Of a stretch of 64,000 nt of DNA, positions 49,401-60,029 are shown one piece after another. Origin of the DNA: Nemertoderma westbladi (lineage: Eukaryota; Xenacoelomorpha; Nemertodermatida; Nemertodermatidae); NCBI GenBank assembly GCA_032718475.1, contig JAUCBJ010000802.1:1-64000 (forward strand), given 5' to 3'. The notes beneath the pieces were generated by a model that was not told the origin of the DNA, ran no database searches, and was given only the letters and a program-made list of their open reading frames with translations. Each line of letters starts with the position of its first letter. Position 1 is the first letter of the stretch. The position numbers were made by a program, and so were the translations under genes.

Positions 49401-50672
49401 AAACCCTACTACTCTGTTTCCTAAAGGAATGCCTGTTCACTACCATGGTTGATCTTCCACAGATATACTTCCACTCTGCTTCCTAAAGGAATGCCTGTTA
49501 AACACCATGGGTGATCTTCCACAGATATACTTCCACTCTGTTTCCTAAAGGAATGCCTCTTCACCACCATGGGTGATCTTCCACAGTAAACCCTTCCACT
49601 ATTTTTCCCAAAGGAATGGCTATTCACCACCATGGGTGATCTTACACAGTAAACCCTTCCACTCTGTTTCCTAAAGGAATGCCTGTTCACCACCATGGGT
49701 GATCTTCCACAGTAAACCCTTCCACTCCGTTTCCTAAAGGAATGCCTGTTCACCACCATGGGTGATCTTCCACAGTAAATCCTTCCACTCTGTTTCCTAA
49801 AGGAATGCCTGTTCACCACCATGGGTGATCTTCCACAGATATACTTCCACTCTGTTTCCTAAAGGAATGCCTGTTCACCACCATGGGTGATCTTCCACAG
49901 TAAACCCTTCCACTCTGTTTCCTAAAGGAATGCCTGTTCATCACCATGGGTGATCTTCCACAGTAAACACTTCCACTCCGTTTTCTAAAGGAATGCCTGT
50001 TCACCACCATGGGTGATCTTCCACAGTAAACCCTTCCACTCCGTTTCCTAAAGGAATGCCTGTTCACCACCATGGGTGATCTTCCACAGTAAATCCTTCC
50101 ACTCTGTTTCCTAAAGGAATGCCTGTTCACCACCATGGGTGATCTTCCACAGATATACTTCCACTCTGTTTCCTAAAGGAATGCCTGTTCACCACCATGG
50201 GTGATCTTCCACAGTAAACCCTTCCACTCCGTTTCCTAAAGGAATGCCTGTTCACCACCATGGGTGATCTTCCACAGTAAACCCTTCCACTCCGTTTCCT
50301 AAAGGAATGCCTGTTCACCACCATGGGTGATCTTCCACAGTAAATCCATCCACTCTGTTTCCTAAAGGAATGCCTGTTCACCACCATGGGTGATCTTCCA
50401 CAGATATACTTCCACTCTGTTTCCTAAAGGAATGCCTGTTCACCACCATGGGTGATCTTCCACAGTAAACCCTTCCACTCCGTTTCCTAAAGGAATGCCT
50501 GTTCACCACCATGGGTGATCTTCCACAGTAAACCCTTCCACTCCGTTTCCTAAAGGAATGCCTGTTCACCACCATGGGTGATCTTCAACAGTAAACCCTT
50601 CCACTCTGTTTCCTAAAGGAATGCATGTTCACCACCATGGGTGATCTTCCACAGATATACTTCCACTCTGTT
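46475..50672. repeat. 63-bp satellite array, right half
   Basis: About 66 copies of the same unit as 32086-34780. Besides the 444-bp order, a larger 1516-bp tandem duplication is visible: 47098-48306 and 48614-49822 carry the same succession of variants, including the rare GCTATTCACC unit and the TTAAACACC unit. The array ends abruptly at ACTCTGTTCGCGG near 50672. Confidence 0.95.
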
Positions 50673-51006
50673 CGCGGTATTTCAACTTTTCATAACGCGA
50701 GTTAAATATTTTTTGGATTTCTTTATAATGAATATTCCAATATCAGTACTGGGTGCGGGAACATAGAATTTGGGTATATTCAATAGACTGGGGGCGATTT
50801 ACGGACGAATATTGGGGCGACTTACGGGGCATGGGACTCATATCAGATATTTAAGGGCCAAGGGTGGGAGGCAAAATCAAGCAGTACTCAGGTTTACCTG
50901 ATACTATTAGGCCTTGCCAAGACTGCCTGTAGAGGTAGTTTTGGTAACCCGCTAGGCCTAGGGACAAGGACTGCCCTTAGTGGTTCCTGGCCAACAGCAG
51001 TTATTA

Positions 51007-51026
51007 TGAGCCTGAAAGGGACTCGG
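51007..51026 (+). promoter_or_regulatory. Bulged-A hairpin motif, copy 1
   Basis: TGAGCCTGAAAGGGACTCGG. The 5' half pairs with the 3' half leaving one unpaired A and a 6-nt loop; the outermost pair is T-G. Confidence 0.5.
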
Positions 51027-51108
51027 AAAGTCTGCTGATTGCGTCAGGGATTTGCGACGGGAACTGACAGACAGATCCTTAGCAGTCTCTGGTCACCGGC
51101 AGTTATTA

Positions 51109-51128
51109 CGAGCCTGAAAGGGACTCGG
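51109..51128 (+). promoter_or_regulatory. Bulged-A hairpin motif, copy 2
   Basis: CGAGCCTGAAAGGGACTCGG. Full 6-bp stem (CGAG/CTCG, bulged A, CC/GG) with loop TGAAAG. Confidence 0.55.
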
Positions 51129-51236
51129 AAAGCTTGCTGACTGCACCGGGGACTTGCGACGGATCGACCAACTAGACGGAGGAAGGGTTCGACGAGGACT
51201 GCCTTCCTGGAGTGGGTTCCACGACCGGCGTTACTA

Positions 51237-51256
51237 CGAGCCTGAAAGAGACTCGG
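51237..51256 (+). promoter_or_regulatory. Bulged-A hairpin motif, copy 3
   Basis: CGAGCCTGAAAGAGACTCGG. One upper-stem G is changed to A, so the inner stem is weakened. Confidence 0.45.
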
Positions 51257-52060
51257 AAAGCTACCGACAGTTGGGACTCACAACGGGCTGACAGACCCCT
51301 AGCCAAGCTGTACCGCTTTCCTGATGACCAATCCCTTCGGGGTTCGGGAAGGGTGGGACGGACACGCAACCGGGTCTACCGACTTGACCAACCCTTAGCC
51401 AAGCCGTACCGCTTTCCTGATGACCGATCCCTTCAGGGTTTGGGAAGGGTGGGACGGACACTCAACAGGGTCGACCGATGCCGACACTACGGTACCGGGA
51501 CTAGGACCGAGGGAAAATGGGGAACATTAGTTAGGTTAAAATCTAAAGCGAACAGTGGGTAATTAATTAATGTACTGTAGGAATTTATATGTTCGTGTAT
51601 TATTGTGAATATTTGGTATATTGGTGTGGGGAAGCCCAAATTATTCTCTATCAGGGTTAGTCAGGATTCATTCAGAGTTTAGTTACATTAAAGATTATTT
51701 CCAACCAATGCAACTTTTTCTCGACTGCAATCTTGCATCTCAGATAGGACTCCTTCTCCACTCCCAATATCCGGTGACTGGCCGGAATCCTGTGGTCTGA
51801 AAATTCCGCCTCCAGCATCGGCGTTTTCCAGATGGTGTCGGGAATAACGGCAACAAAATTGAGAATAATACGCGGCCAACTTCAACTGGTGGAAGTTGGG
51901 AATTCTACAGTATTCTTCAAACTCTCTCCGTGCTTACCCAGCACCCACTACGAGGAAACACTGGTATTTGATTTAAGACAAAGCCGTGGTTTAATCAACT
52001 TACAAACTCAATCTAAAACTCGTAGTCGGCAGATCATTAACAGAGAGTCATTAACAGGGA

Positions 52061-52252
52061 ATGGAAGTATCGATCACACCTATTGATATAATCCAAGTTG
52101 AGCCAGGAATCTGGCACATTGAAGTCGAAGTACAAGGAAGGAACGTGGGATGATTCAGGATTACCGTTCGGGTAGTCCAGGCTGAATACGAAACCTACGA
52201 AGAACTATTTTACGATATCGCATATCTAGCAATAAACGAGGCGCTAGAATGA
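52061..52252 (+). pseudogene. Small ORF upstream of BEL-3 gag
   Basis: The frame begins at ATG 52061 (MEVSITPIDIIQVEPG), has one in-frame TGA at 52151 where Trp would fit, and reads on (FRITVRVVQAEYETYEEL...) to a TGA at 52250. That TGA overlaps the gag ATG at 52249 (ATGA overlap), an arrangement used for coupled translation in compact elements. 64 codons, no recognised domain. Coding nature is inferred from sensible composition and the overlap. Confidence 0.4.
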
Positions 52253-54953
52253 TGACGGATAACAGCTCCGACACTGATGAAATGGAGCCCCACACAGACT
52301 CGGAAACCGACGAGGTCCCAAACGTAAAGAACATGGCCCGTCGACTGGGCGCTCTCAAAGGCGGAGTGACTTGAGCATATCACCGCATCGAGAAACAACT
52401 AAAGGGAGTCGAGACCCACCTCAGCGACATACAGACTCAACTACAAAAAATCCGAAGTATCCTACAACGATATGAACTGATGATACAGGCATACCAGGAA
52501 CTCATACCCGTAACCGATCTGGAAAACTACCCCAGACTGGAAGAACACGTTGCACATCTGGAAGAGTTCCGCAAGCAACATCGGAGGACCCTCAGCCTCG
52601 TAAGAGGCTACGAAGAACAGTACTACAAAAGAACTGAAAGGGCAGACGCGGAATCAGTGCGGACCTCCGGAACCAGGACCGTGGTTCAGCGAAAGAGAAC
52701 TGGGTCCTCGAGGCACCAGCACTCCAGCGCCAGGAGCGAGATATCCGGTTCAGCGCGCAGTTCTCAAGGGGGTCAACCACTCCGAGATCAGCTACGAGAA
52801 CAGAGGGCATTGGCCCTTAAAGCTCGAATGGAAGACAAATATGTCCAACTGCAGATTGAACAGGATGTACTGGCGGAGGAAAGACATAAACAGGAGGCCG
52901 AACTACAGGCCGAAAAGAAAAAACAGGAGGCTGAAAGACTGGCCGAAAGACGCAAACAAGAGGCCGAAATGCGTAAAGAAGAGGCCAAAAGGAATAAACA
53001 AGAGACCGAACTACAGGCTGAAATACATAAACGGGAGGTTGAACAACAGGCCGAAATACAGAAACAAGAGGCCGAAATGCGTAAACGAAATGCCGAGGCC
53101 CAAGCCATTCTTATCCACAAAAAGAATGCGGACATTGCTAAACTCGCAGACTACGAGGCCGCACTCATAGAACGGGACCTTCAATTATACGAGGACTGGG
53201 AAAGGGGTATAGAACAGGACTATGAACCAATTCCGGTCCCGGAATTAGAAAAGTCATTTACGCCACCGGCTGCGAAACCTCCAAAACCCGAGTTCCCGCC
53301 AACCATACAGTCCACGTTATTGGCACAAGCACCGGTATTCCATCCCCCAACGGTTACGCTTAAGAATGAGGAACCCTATTTCCCCTCCAATCCTACAGCA
53401 CCGAGCATTCCCCAGTACGAGCCTGAAAAGGACTCGGAACGGGACGCCACCCCTCGATCCAATAATCCATTCACGTCCACACCGAAAATCCGTAACCGCG
53501 TCATCATTAAAACTCCACCTCTCATCGATCCATCATGTATGGGAGAAAGCGTTAGTAACTATAATCCTCCTAATCATCCCAGTTCGGACGATGTCGGCAT
53601 CATCCGAGCATTGGAGAACCACCTAGCTATGCCCAAGATGGAGATCCGTACATTCGAGGGAGACCCCGTTGATTATCTCGGATTTAAAAAACGGTTCTTT
53701 GCTCAGATTGGATCAACAGACATAACCGACGCGCAAAAACTGGTATATTTATCTCAATACCTGGGTGACAAACCACGCCAAATCGTTAAATGTTTCGAAG
53801 GAGGATCTCACTAAGCGTACCACGACGCGTGGAAAACTCTAGATAAAAGATATGGTAACATCGGATCTATAATCAATAAGACGCTTGAAAAACTGATACA
53901 GGACGCTGGATCCCTAGGGGACCCACAGAATATCCAAGAGTTTTCGGACTCAATGAAAGACGCTTGCTTACTACACTTTAAAACCATTGAACAAGGAGGA
54001 ACAAGTAAACAACATCCTAAACCTCCGACAGATTGCCCGGAAGTTCCCCGGATGGTTGCAAAGCAAATGGGCGTATAAATGTGTCGATCTCCGACGCAGA
54101 CACCCGGATCGGGATCCTAGTTTCTTCGAAATGTCGGCATTCCTAGATGATATCTCCGAAGCCATGAACGACTCGATGTTCTCCAAGCAAAGTCTCTCCA
54201 AGTTAGACGGAATAGAGAAAAACTCTAGGAGCAGGGCACCCACTCCGAAGCCGAGATTCCGCCCCCCTCCGGTGAGTACGATCGCCATCACAATGGCCAA
54301 GGATTCTGACAACGAGGACTATGAGGAACCGATATCAGCAGAGGAATGGGTGTATTATCTAGGAAATTGGGCACCCGAGAGGGAAGGCGTCATAACCTCC
54401 CTTCTATGTCTCTTCTGCGGGGAGAAACACAAGGTGGAATTCTGCAGAAAATCCCAGTTCGCCGAACTCGTTCAACGCTTCTAGGCAATAATGAAACACC
54501 GAGGATGCTTCCGGTGTCTTGGAACAGGTCACTACGTACGGAATTGCGACCAAAGGTCATGCTGTGCGGTTTGTAACGACCTACGACATCATACACTCCT
54601 CCACATTCCTGCAAATTTCGATTTCACCACCCTACCGTTCCGTATCGAATCCAAACGGAGAGGAGAAACGAATCACGTCTCCAAGGGTACCCGGACGATT
54701 CAGCGGAGGGAAACCAATCCGTTTAAGACCACTGCCAATGTATCACATGTGACCAGTATATCAGCTACGATCAATTTAATAAACCGCCGTTATATGGTCT
54801 TCGCCAAAGTGATCCCGGTAAGAATCCAAGGGCTCGGAAAATCCTTAACAACACTAGCGTTCCTCAACAACGGGTCGGATGGAACCATCATCGACAGGGA
54901 TTTCCTTGAACAACTAGGCCTTGACTATGAACCCTACTACTACTACTACTACT
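52249..54953 (+). pseudogene. BEL-3 gag and protease region, broken
   Basis: Starts at ATG 52249. The N-terminus is a long coiled coil with KQEAE-type repeats (52850-53110), then a Pro-rich stretch and a DUF1759-type gag (MEIRTFEGDPVDYLGFKKRF, 53638 onward; WKTLDKRYGNIG). Zinc clusters are CLFCGEKHKVEFC (54409-54450) and CFRCLGTGHYVRNC (54506-54550), followed by a protease remnant with NNGS in place of DSGS (about 54870). Breaks: TGA 52372, TAA 53812, a frameshift near 53990, TAG 54482. The RTE-like LINE interrupts it at about 54945. Decayed, but the order gag-zinc-protease is clear. Confidence 0.85.
53418..53437 (+). promoter_or_regulatory. Bulged-A hairpin motif, copy 4 (inside gag)
   Basis: CGAGCCTGAAAAGGACTCGG, read in gag as YEPEKDSE. 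Full stem, loop TGAAAA. Confidence 0.5.
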
Positions 54954-54954
54954 A

Positions 54955-57890
54955 GGATCGGCATGCTGCATTGCAGCTGCATTTTTAAGAATGCTGTGCC
55001 AGCTTGTCAACAAAATTGCACCGCCACAACTCCCTATCACCCATGACATTTGCTAGATCATCCGCATCTTTAAGGCCAGTGTCCTTTAAGATGCGTCTCA
55101 AGAAAGTCATGGGCTGTCCACCATGCTTATTCACTCCATGAGGCTGCCAAAGTACAAGATTATGCACTGGCTGGTCCTCACGGCGAAAGCAATGTCCTGC
55201 AAAGCGGAGGCGATTTTGTTCTAGTGTCAAGCTTGGGGGAACCAATGAGACACCTCCAATGTTATATAGTGTCTGGTTGGAGATGTGTGCATTGTACTTG
55301 ACACAATGAACCCGGCGTAGCATTCTTGTGAATGTGCCATCCAGAGATTTGGTGTCCTCAGCAGTTAGAGCCCAGCATGGACTCCCGTAGAGGAGTATTG
55401 GAACTACTGCTGCTCTAAATAATCGGACCTTAAGTTTCCGATTAATTCTAGGTGACTTCCAAATCCTGGAAAGCCTATTCAAGGCTGCCCATGCCTTTCC
55501 CTTACGTATTCGAAGGTCCTCACCTGACTTCCGGATCCATGATCCCAGGTAACAGAAGTCGTCCACATGCTCAAGCATACCAACCTTTGAGCTTATGCTC
55601 ATCCGATCAGAGACTTGCTGGGGACTTTCAAAGTTAACTGTCAGAATTTTGGTCTTTCTGGAGTTAATAAAAAGACCAACACTAGAAGCAGCATGTTCTA
55701 ATGAGCTGAGGAGCCGTTGGGCTCCCTCTAATGATTCTGAGAGTACTCCTAAGTCATCAGCAAAGTCTAGATCAGTTAGGTACTTGGCAGGATTTCCTCG
55801 ACTTCTGGAGCCAGTAGGTGGAGTTATCATCACCCCATCATCATTATGATGATCTAAGGACATGCGTAGAACATAGTCAACCACAATAATGAACAAGAAT
55901 GGTGCAACTGTGTCTCCTTGGAGGACGCCCCATAACACTTCAAATGGTTCTGTGTCACCGTCAACAGTAGACACAAATGTTGTCGAACCATCGTATACTG
56001 ATCTGATTGCTGCAATAATTTCATCAGGAATCCCACATAATGAAAGTATGCTGAACATACGTGACCGAGAGACTGAATCAAAGGCCTTGAAGAAGTCAAC
56101 AAAGATAACAGCCAGATGCCTGTCTTTCTTTTTTGATAATTCTTCAATTATCCTTCTAAGTGCCAAAATGGGCTCCATGGTCCCACGACCTTTACGGAAC
56201 CCATTCTGATTTCCACGGAGCAGTCTCTCAATGGGATCCCTGATGCGATTTAATAGAATCCTATTGTATAGCTTTGCAGCAATCGAGATCAATGAGATTC
56301 CCCGAAAAGAACCATAGAGTGTTAGGTTGCCCTTCTTGGGAACTGGCACCAACTTATTTGTTTTCATTTCTTGTGGGACTCTTGTTGTACTATGATGGGA
56401 TAGATGAGCTTTAAACACTCAGGTATTTTAAAGACCTCAGGGGGAACACCATCTACTCCACTGGCACGATTGGTCTTAATGCTCTTTGCAGCTGCCTTCA
56501 CTTCTGCAAAGGAGATATCGCCAATGGGAATATCTGGGAGTACAGACTCAGACACTTTACTTCTATAAAGTTATCAGGCAATACCCTGTCATTATTGAGG
56601 AGCTCTTCAAAGTGGGCTTTCCAACCATTGAGGCGGTCGGCTGGTGATTAGCCTTAACCTTGGTGGTTGGTTGGCTTTTCCGCCCAGTAAGCAGATTGAT
56701 CGATTTCCATGCCTGGGATGATTTCCTGCTGTCGTCAGCATCATTGATGGCATCAACCTGTTGGTTTATTAGCTCCTGTAGATTAACAGAGTACTGCCTG
56801 TTCAGGGACCTAGATGCAGCCTTAACTGCATTCTTGGCCGCTGTAGTCTGTTTGAGTCGGGACTCTTTCTGCGCCTTATGAAGGTCATTTCGGCACTTCT
56901 GAATTTTGTTGTCAGTCCAGGGGGCCCTTTTCCTGTTTCGAGGGTATACAGGAACTGTTTCTGCAGCTGCTAACTTAACTGCTTCTGTAAAGGCAGTATA
57001 GCCCTCACAGTGATCTGCCGCCTCAGAGGCAAGAGCCTCATACCTGTTGCTCAGCTGTAGTGTGAAGCTGGATCTCACACTTGGCTGTTGCAACAGAGAG
57101 GACCAGTCATGCCGCGGCAAGGCAGATTTCGTTGTTCTGCTAGCATGCAGACTAAGTCTTACCTTGGCCACAATAAGGCGGTGATCACTGGAGAAGGGTC
57201 GAAGTGTAAATGCATTACAGTCTTGTATAGAGCTCCTGTATTTCCTACGAAACAGAATATGGTCTATCTGGGACTTGTGACCACTGGGTCCACTATGAGT
57301 CCATGGCTTTCCAGTTCGCTTCTTGAACTGGGTTCCAGCCGAAAACAATCCATTTCCAGAGATAAAATCCTGAAGATGGACAGAATTTCACTTTTTAAAT
57401 TTCACTTTCACTTTTTCGAATTTCATTTTTAACACTATTGCTATAGACCCAGGGCGATGTAGGTGATTGATGCAGACTTGCATTAAAGTCTCCCAGGAAT
57501 GTTAAGAATGCATGCTGATCCACTCCATCAGTAGCTGCTTGTAGATTGTGGTAGAAATTTTCCACCTCCTCTACAGGGGCAACACTAGTTGGAGAGTAGC
57601 ACACAATCAGAACCACCTTAGGAAACTTCTTAGCCAGTCTTCCAGAACATGAGAAGTGGCAACGGATGATGCGGTTAGAGATTTGGTCTATTTTGTCCAA
57701 TGCTGCATTGTGCAGTTGGATTCATCAATAGACCAATACCACCATTGCCACTATCATCTGCTGACGCGAGGGCGAGTCGCCAACTGCCCCCCATGTCCTT
57801 AATCAGAACCTCATCAGTCTGTCCAGTCTGCATTCGGTGCTCTTGAACACCCACTGCGCTAAGAGCTATGAACCCTGCAAGCGGCCCATA
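54955..57890 (-). mobile_element. RTE-like LINE inserted in BEL-3
   Basis: Minus-strand copy of the family at 29871. Its 3' tail is (TAG)n (the TACTACTAC run at 54934-54955). The 5' part reaches the endonuclease start (SAVGVQEHRMQTGQTDEVL at 57785-57850) and stops near 57890. GACTATGAACC at the left junction (54925-54935) resembles GACTATAACC at the right (57892-57901), a possible imperfect target duplication. Confidence 0.85.
54985..57348 (-). pseudogene. RTE-like LINE endonuclease-RT polyprotein, frameshifted
   Basis: Frame 57348-56563 (261 aa) gives the endonuclease end ([27 protein letters not shown]) and linker. 56555-56364 and 56418-54985 give the RT (VDFFKAFDSVSR, VLQGDT, FADD) and the C-terminal domain. 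Compared with the copy at 29871-32085 it lacks single bases near 56558 and 56649 and about 14 bp near 56388, so it cannot make the full protein. Its RT frame itself is open and has CAA where the other copy has a stop. Endonuclease pieces YSPTS and LGDFNA lie at 57600-57480. Confidence 0.85.
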
Positions 57891-57908
57891 CAGACTATAA
57901 CCGACCAT
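57395..57908 (-). pseudogene. RTE-like LINE endonuclease N-terminal part
   Basis: Two short frames (57908-57675 and 57700-57395) together give the start of the APE-type endonuclease: GVQEHRM, NGGIGLLMN, SNRIIRCHFSCS, VCYSPTS, LGDFNAS. They are separated by a frameshift near 57690. At 57375-57430 a TTTCACTTTTT-rich segment, absent from the expected protein, separates it from the rest. Confidence 0.75.
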
Positions 57909-57941
57909 AAAGAAGTGGAGTCCGGGGAGGTATAACTCAAG

Positions 57942-60029
57942 ATGGAAGGAATTATGAAGGGTTACGAAGCGGTCAAACTAACGATCAAAAATGCTCTGGT
58001 ACATACCGATCTCAGAGTGCGGTTCCGACAATTATCCGAATACGCACCCCTCATACAGTTAGACCGGGAAGATGTGGATCTACGATGCCCACCGTTGGAT
58101 GTGAACAGAATTATGCTATTAATCGGACTCGATACACCGGAATTACATATACCGACCGGAGACATCGCCCGATCCGTAAAGCCGGACGATGGTTTCTATG
58201 CGGAGCGCACCATCATGGGATGGACACTCTGCGACATCAAAGAGGAAACTACCAACACATATACATATCTTCGTAAATGCCAGATCAAAGAGAACGCAAC
58301 CTCCGTGGGTTTCTGTTCGGCGACCGACCTCCTTTCACCATCACGGCGACACACCACGTTCGTAGCGAACCGAGCCACGGAAATAAAACAATGTACCAAC
58401 TGAGAACAATGGCACCACGTAAACGGAAAAGAAAACCCAGCGGACTTATTGAGCAGAGGAGCCACCCCACGACAGTTCGGTACGAGTAAACTTTGGCTCA
58501 CAGGCCAGGGGTTCTTAAAGCAACCACAACTAACCTGGAGCACCCGATTCGATCCCGAACTAGATAGCGGGAAATATTCGGAAGACAATAAGGAGATTCG
58601 CAAAGTCCATGGAAGCGCCACCATGGAAATCTATAGTTGTCCGACCGAGCCTGCAAAGGACTCGGGCAGGCACTATAATGTTGCGACCACTGCGCAACCA
58701 GCCACGTCCTTACAACTATTGATAGAGCGAACCTCCTCGATGAGACGTCTTATCCACCACATCATGACTCTTTGCAACTTCCTGCGGTGGAAGGATAACA
58801 AACTGATAGTTCGACGAAGTATACAAGAACTCATTATTGCGGAGAAATGTATTGTGAGATATGTCCAGAAAGAAAGTTTCCCTGATGAATGGGAACAGCT
58901 CAGCGCGGGCAAGATCTTGAAACCGGACAGCCCAGTCTACCAGTTGAGACCCATAATGGGGGAAGATGGACTGATCCAACTAAATCCCTGGATGGCGAAC
59001 GCCCCGGTTGAATATGAAGTCAAATACCCGGCACTTCTGCCTGGAGCATCAACACTAGCTAAGCTATTAATCCAGCAGTGTCACGAGGAAAACCATCACA
59101 TGGGCCAGAACTGGATTATGGCTAACATCCGGCAAAGATATTGGATCACCCACATCCAGCCACTGATCCGAAAAGTCCTAAAACGATGTTTCCCTTGCAG
59201 ACGATACCTAGCCGTAGCGCCACCGCTCACCCAAAGAATGGCCGACCTACCGGCTACACAGCTGCAATCCGATTCACCACCGTTCTACGTAACCGGCGTA
59301 GACTGTTTTGGACCATTTACAGTCATCGAGCGACGATCCAACATCAAATGCTGGGGAGCCAGTTTCACATGCCTTAGGTCAAGGGCGATTTACCTAGACG
59401 GGGTATGGGAGAAACTCATCGACTTGGTGAAACAATCCATGCGCGTCGCGTTAGGGGATACCTGGGTAACACACTATACACTTCGCACTACATTCTGCGA
59501 GATCACGGCCACCCTGAACAACCGGCCAATCGTACCTATCCACGATGACCCCACAGATCTAGAGCCCCTTACACCTAACCATCTACTCAGAAGACCCAAG
59601 ACCAACATTCTTCCAGAGACAATGTTCCCAGGTCCCAATGATATTGCGAGACATACCAACTGGAAAAAGGCCCAAGCGCTGGCAGCGCATTGGTGGAAAA
59701 TCTGGACCCAAGAGTACCTCATAACCCTCCGGACCAGGAGGAAGTGGAATAACACCTACCGGAACATCGCAGTTGGCGACATGGTGCTGGTTAAGGAAGA
59801 CCTTAAAGACCGCGTCCACTGGCCTGTGGTGCGAGTCATGGAAATAACCCCAAGCAAGGATGGACTTGCGAGGACAGTGACGATACGGACGGCAAAGGGC
59901 CACTACCAACGCCCTATCCAGAGGCTGTGCCTTCTTGAAGGCAATGACAGTGGTGACTCCATGAGAGGTGATAAGTTCCCTACTCAGGATCCAGCTGCGG
60001 ACATTGGTGACAATGATAAACCCGTTTAA
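57942..60029 (+). pseudogene. BEL-3 pol, RT and integrase core deleted in frame
   Basis: One reading frame with a single TGA at 58401. It begins with the DUF1758-type region after the protease (LIGLDTPELHI, IMGWTLCDI). At about 58360 it passes directly from LLSPSRRHTT to FVANRATEIKQ and ENPADLLSRG, which in intact BEL elements close RNase H, so RT and most of RNase H are missing. The integrase zinc region (HEENHHMGQNW...CFPC) and first Asp (GVDCFGPF) remain. At about 59400 RAIYLD joins directly to GVWEKLI, removing the second Asp region. The C-terminal DUF5641-type domain (RRKWNNTYRNIAVGDMVLV) is intact. Catalytically dead. Confidence 0.85.
58646..58665 (+). promoter_or_regulatory. Bulged-A hairpin motif, copy 5 (inside pol)
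   Basis: CGAGCCTGCAAAGGACTCGG, read in pol as TEPAKDSG. Flanking C and G add a seventh pair. Confidence 0.5.

Larger units (their letters stand above)
50673..52060 (+). other. BEL-3 leader or LTR region, repeat-rich
   Basis: No convincing gene. 50990-51290 has three diverged tandem units around CAGTTATTACGAGCCTGAAAG, each with the hairpin motif. 51295-51388 and 51389-51480 are a second tandem pair (AGCCAAGC-GTACCGCTTTCCTGATGACC...). An LTR is likely here, but its partner was not found before the window ends. The ORF at 51832-52086 (84 aa) is open but unrecognised. Confidence 0.5.

Noticed and set aside
32086-50672. MVVNRHSFRKQSGRVYCGRSP repeat protein
   Set aside because: Satellite units read on the minus strand. 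Variant units with 4-bp insertions break the frame and no complete gene structure exists.
32086-50672. CRISPR array
   Set aside because: Repeats are head to tail without unique spacers, and the host is clearly eukaryotic.
50673-51700. A defined 5' LTR for BEL-3
   Set aside because: No matching copy is visible before the window ends, and no TG...CA ends or target duplication could be placed.
52293-52311. Seventh copy of the bulged-A hairpin (GAGCCCCACACAGACTCGG)
   Set aside because: The inner stem pairs and loop are not preserved; similarity is limited to the ends.
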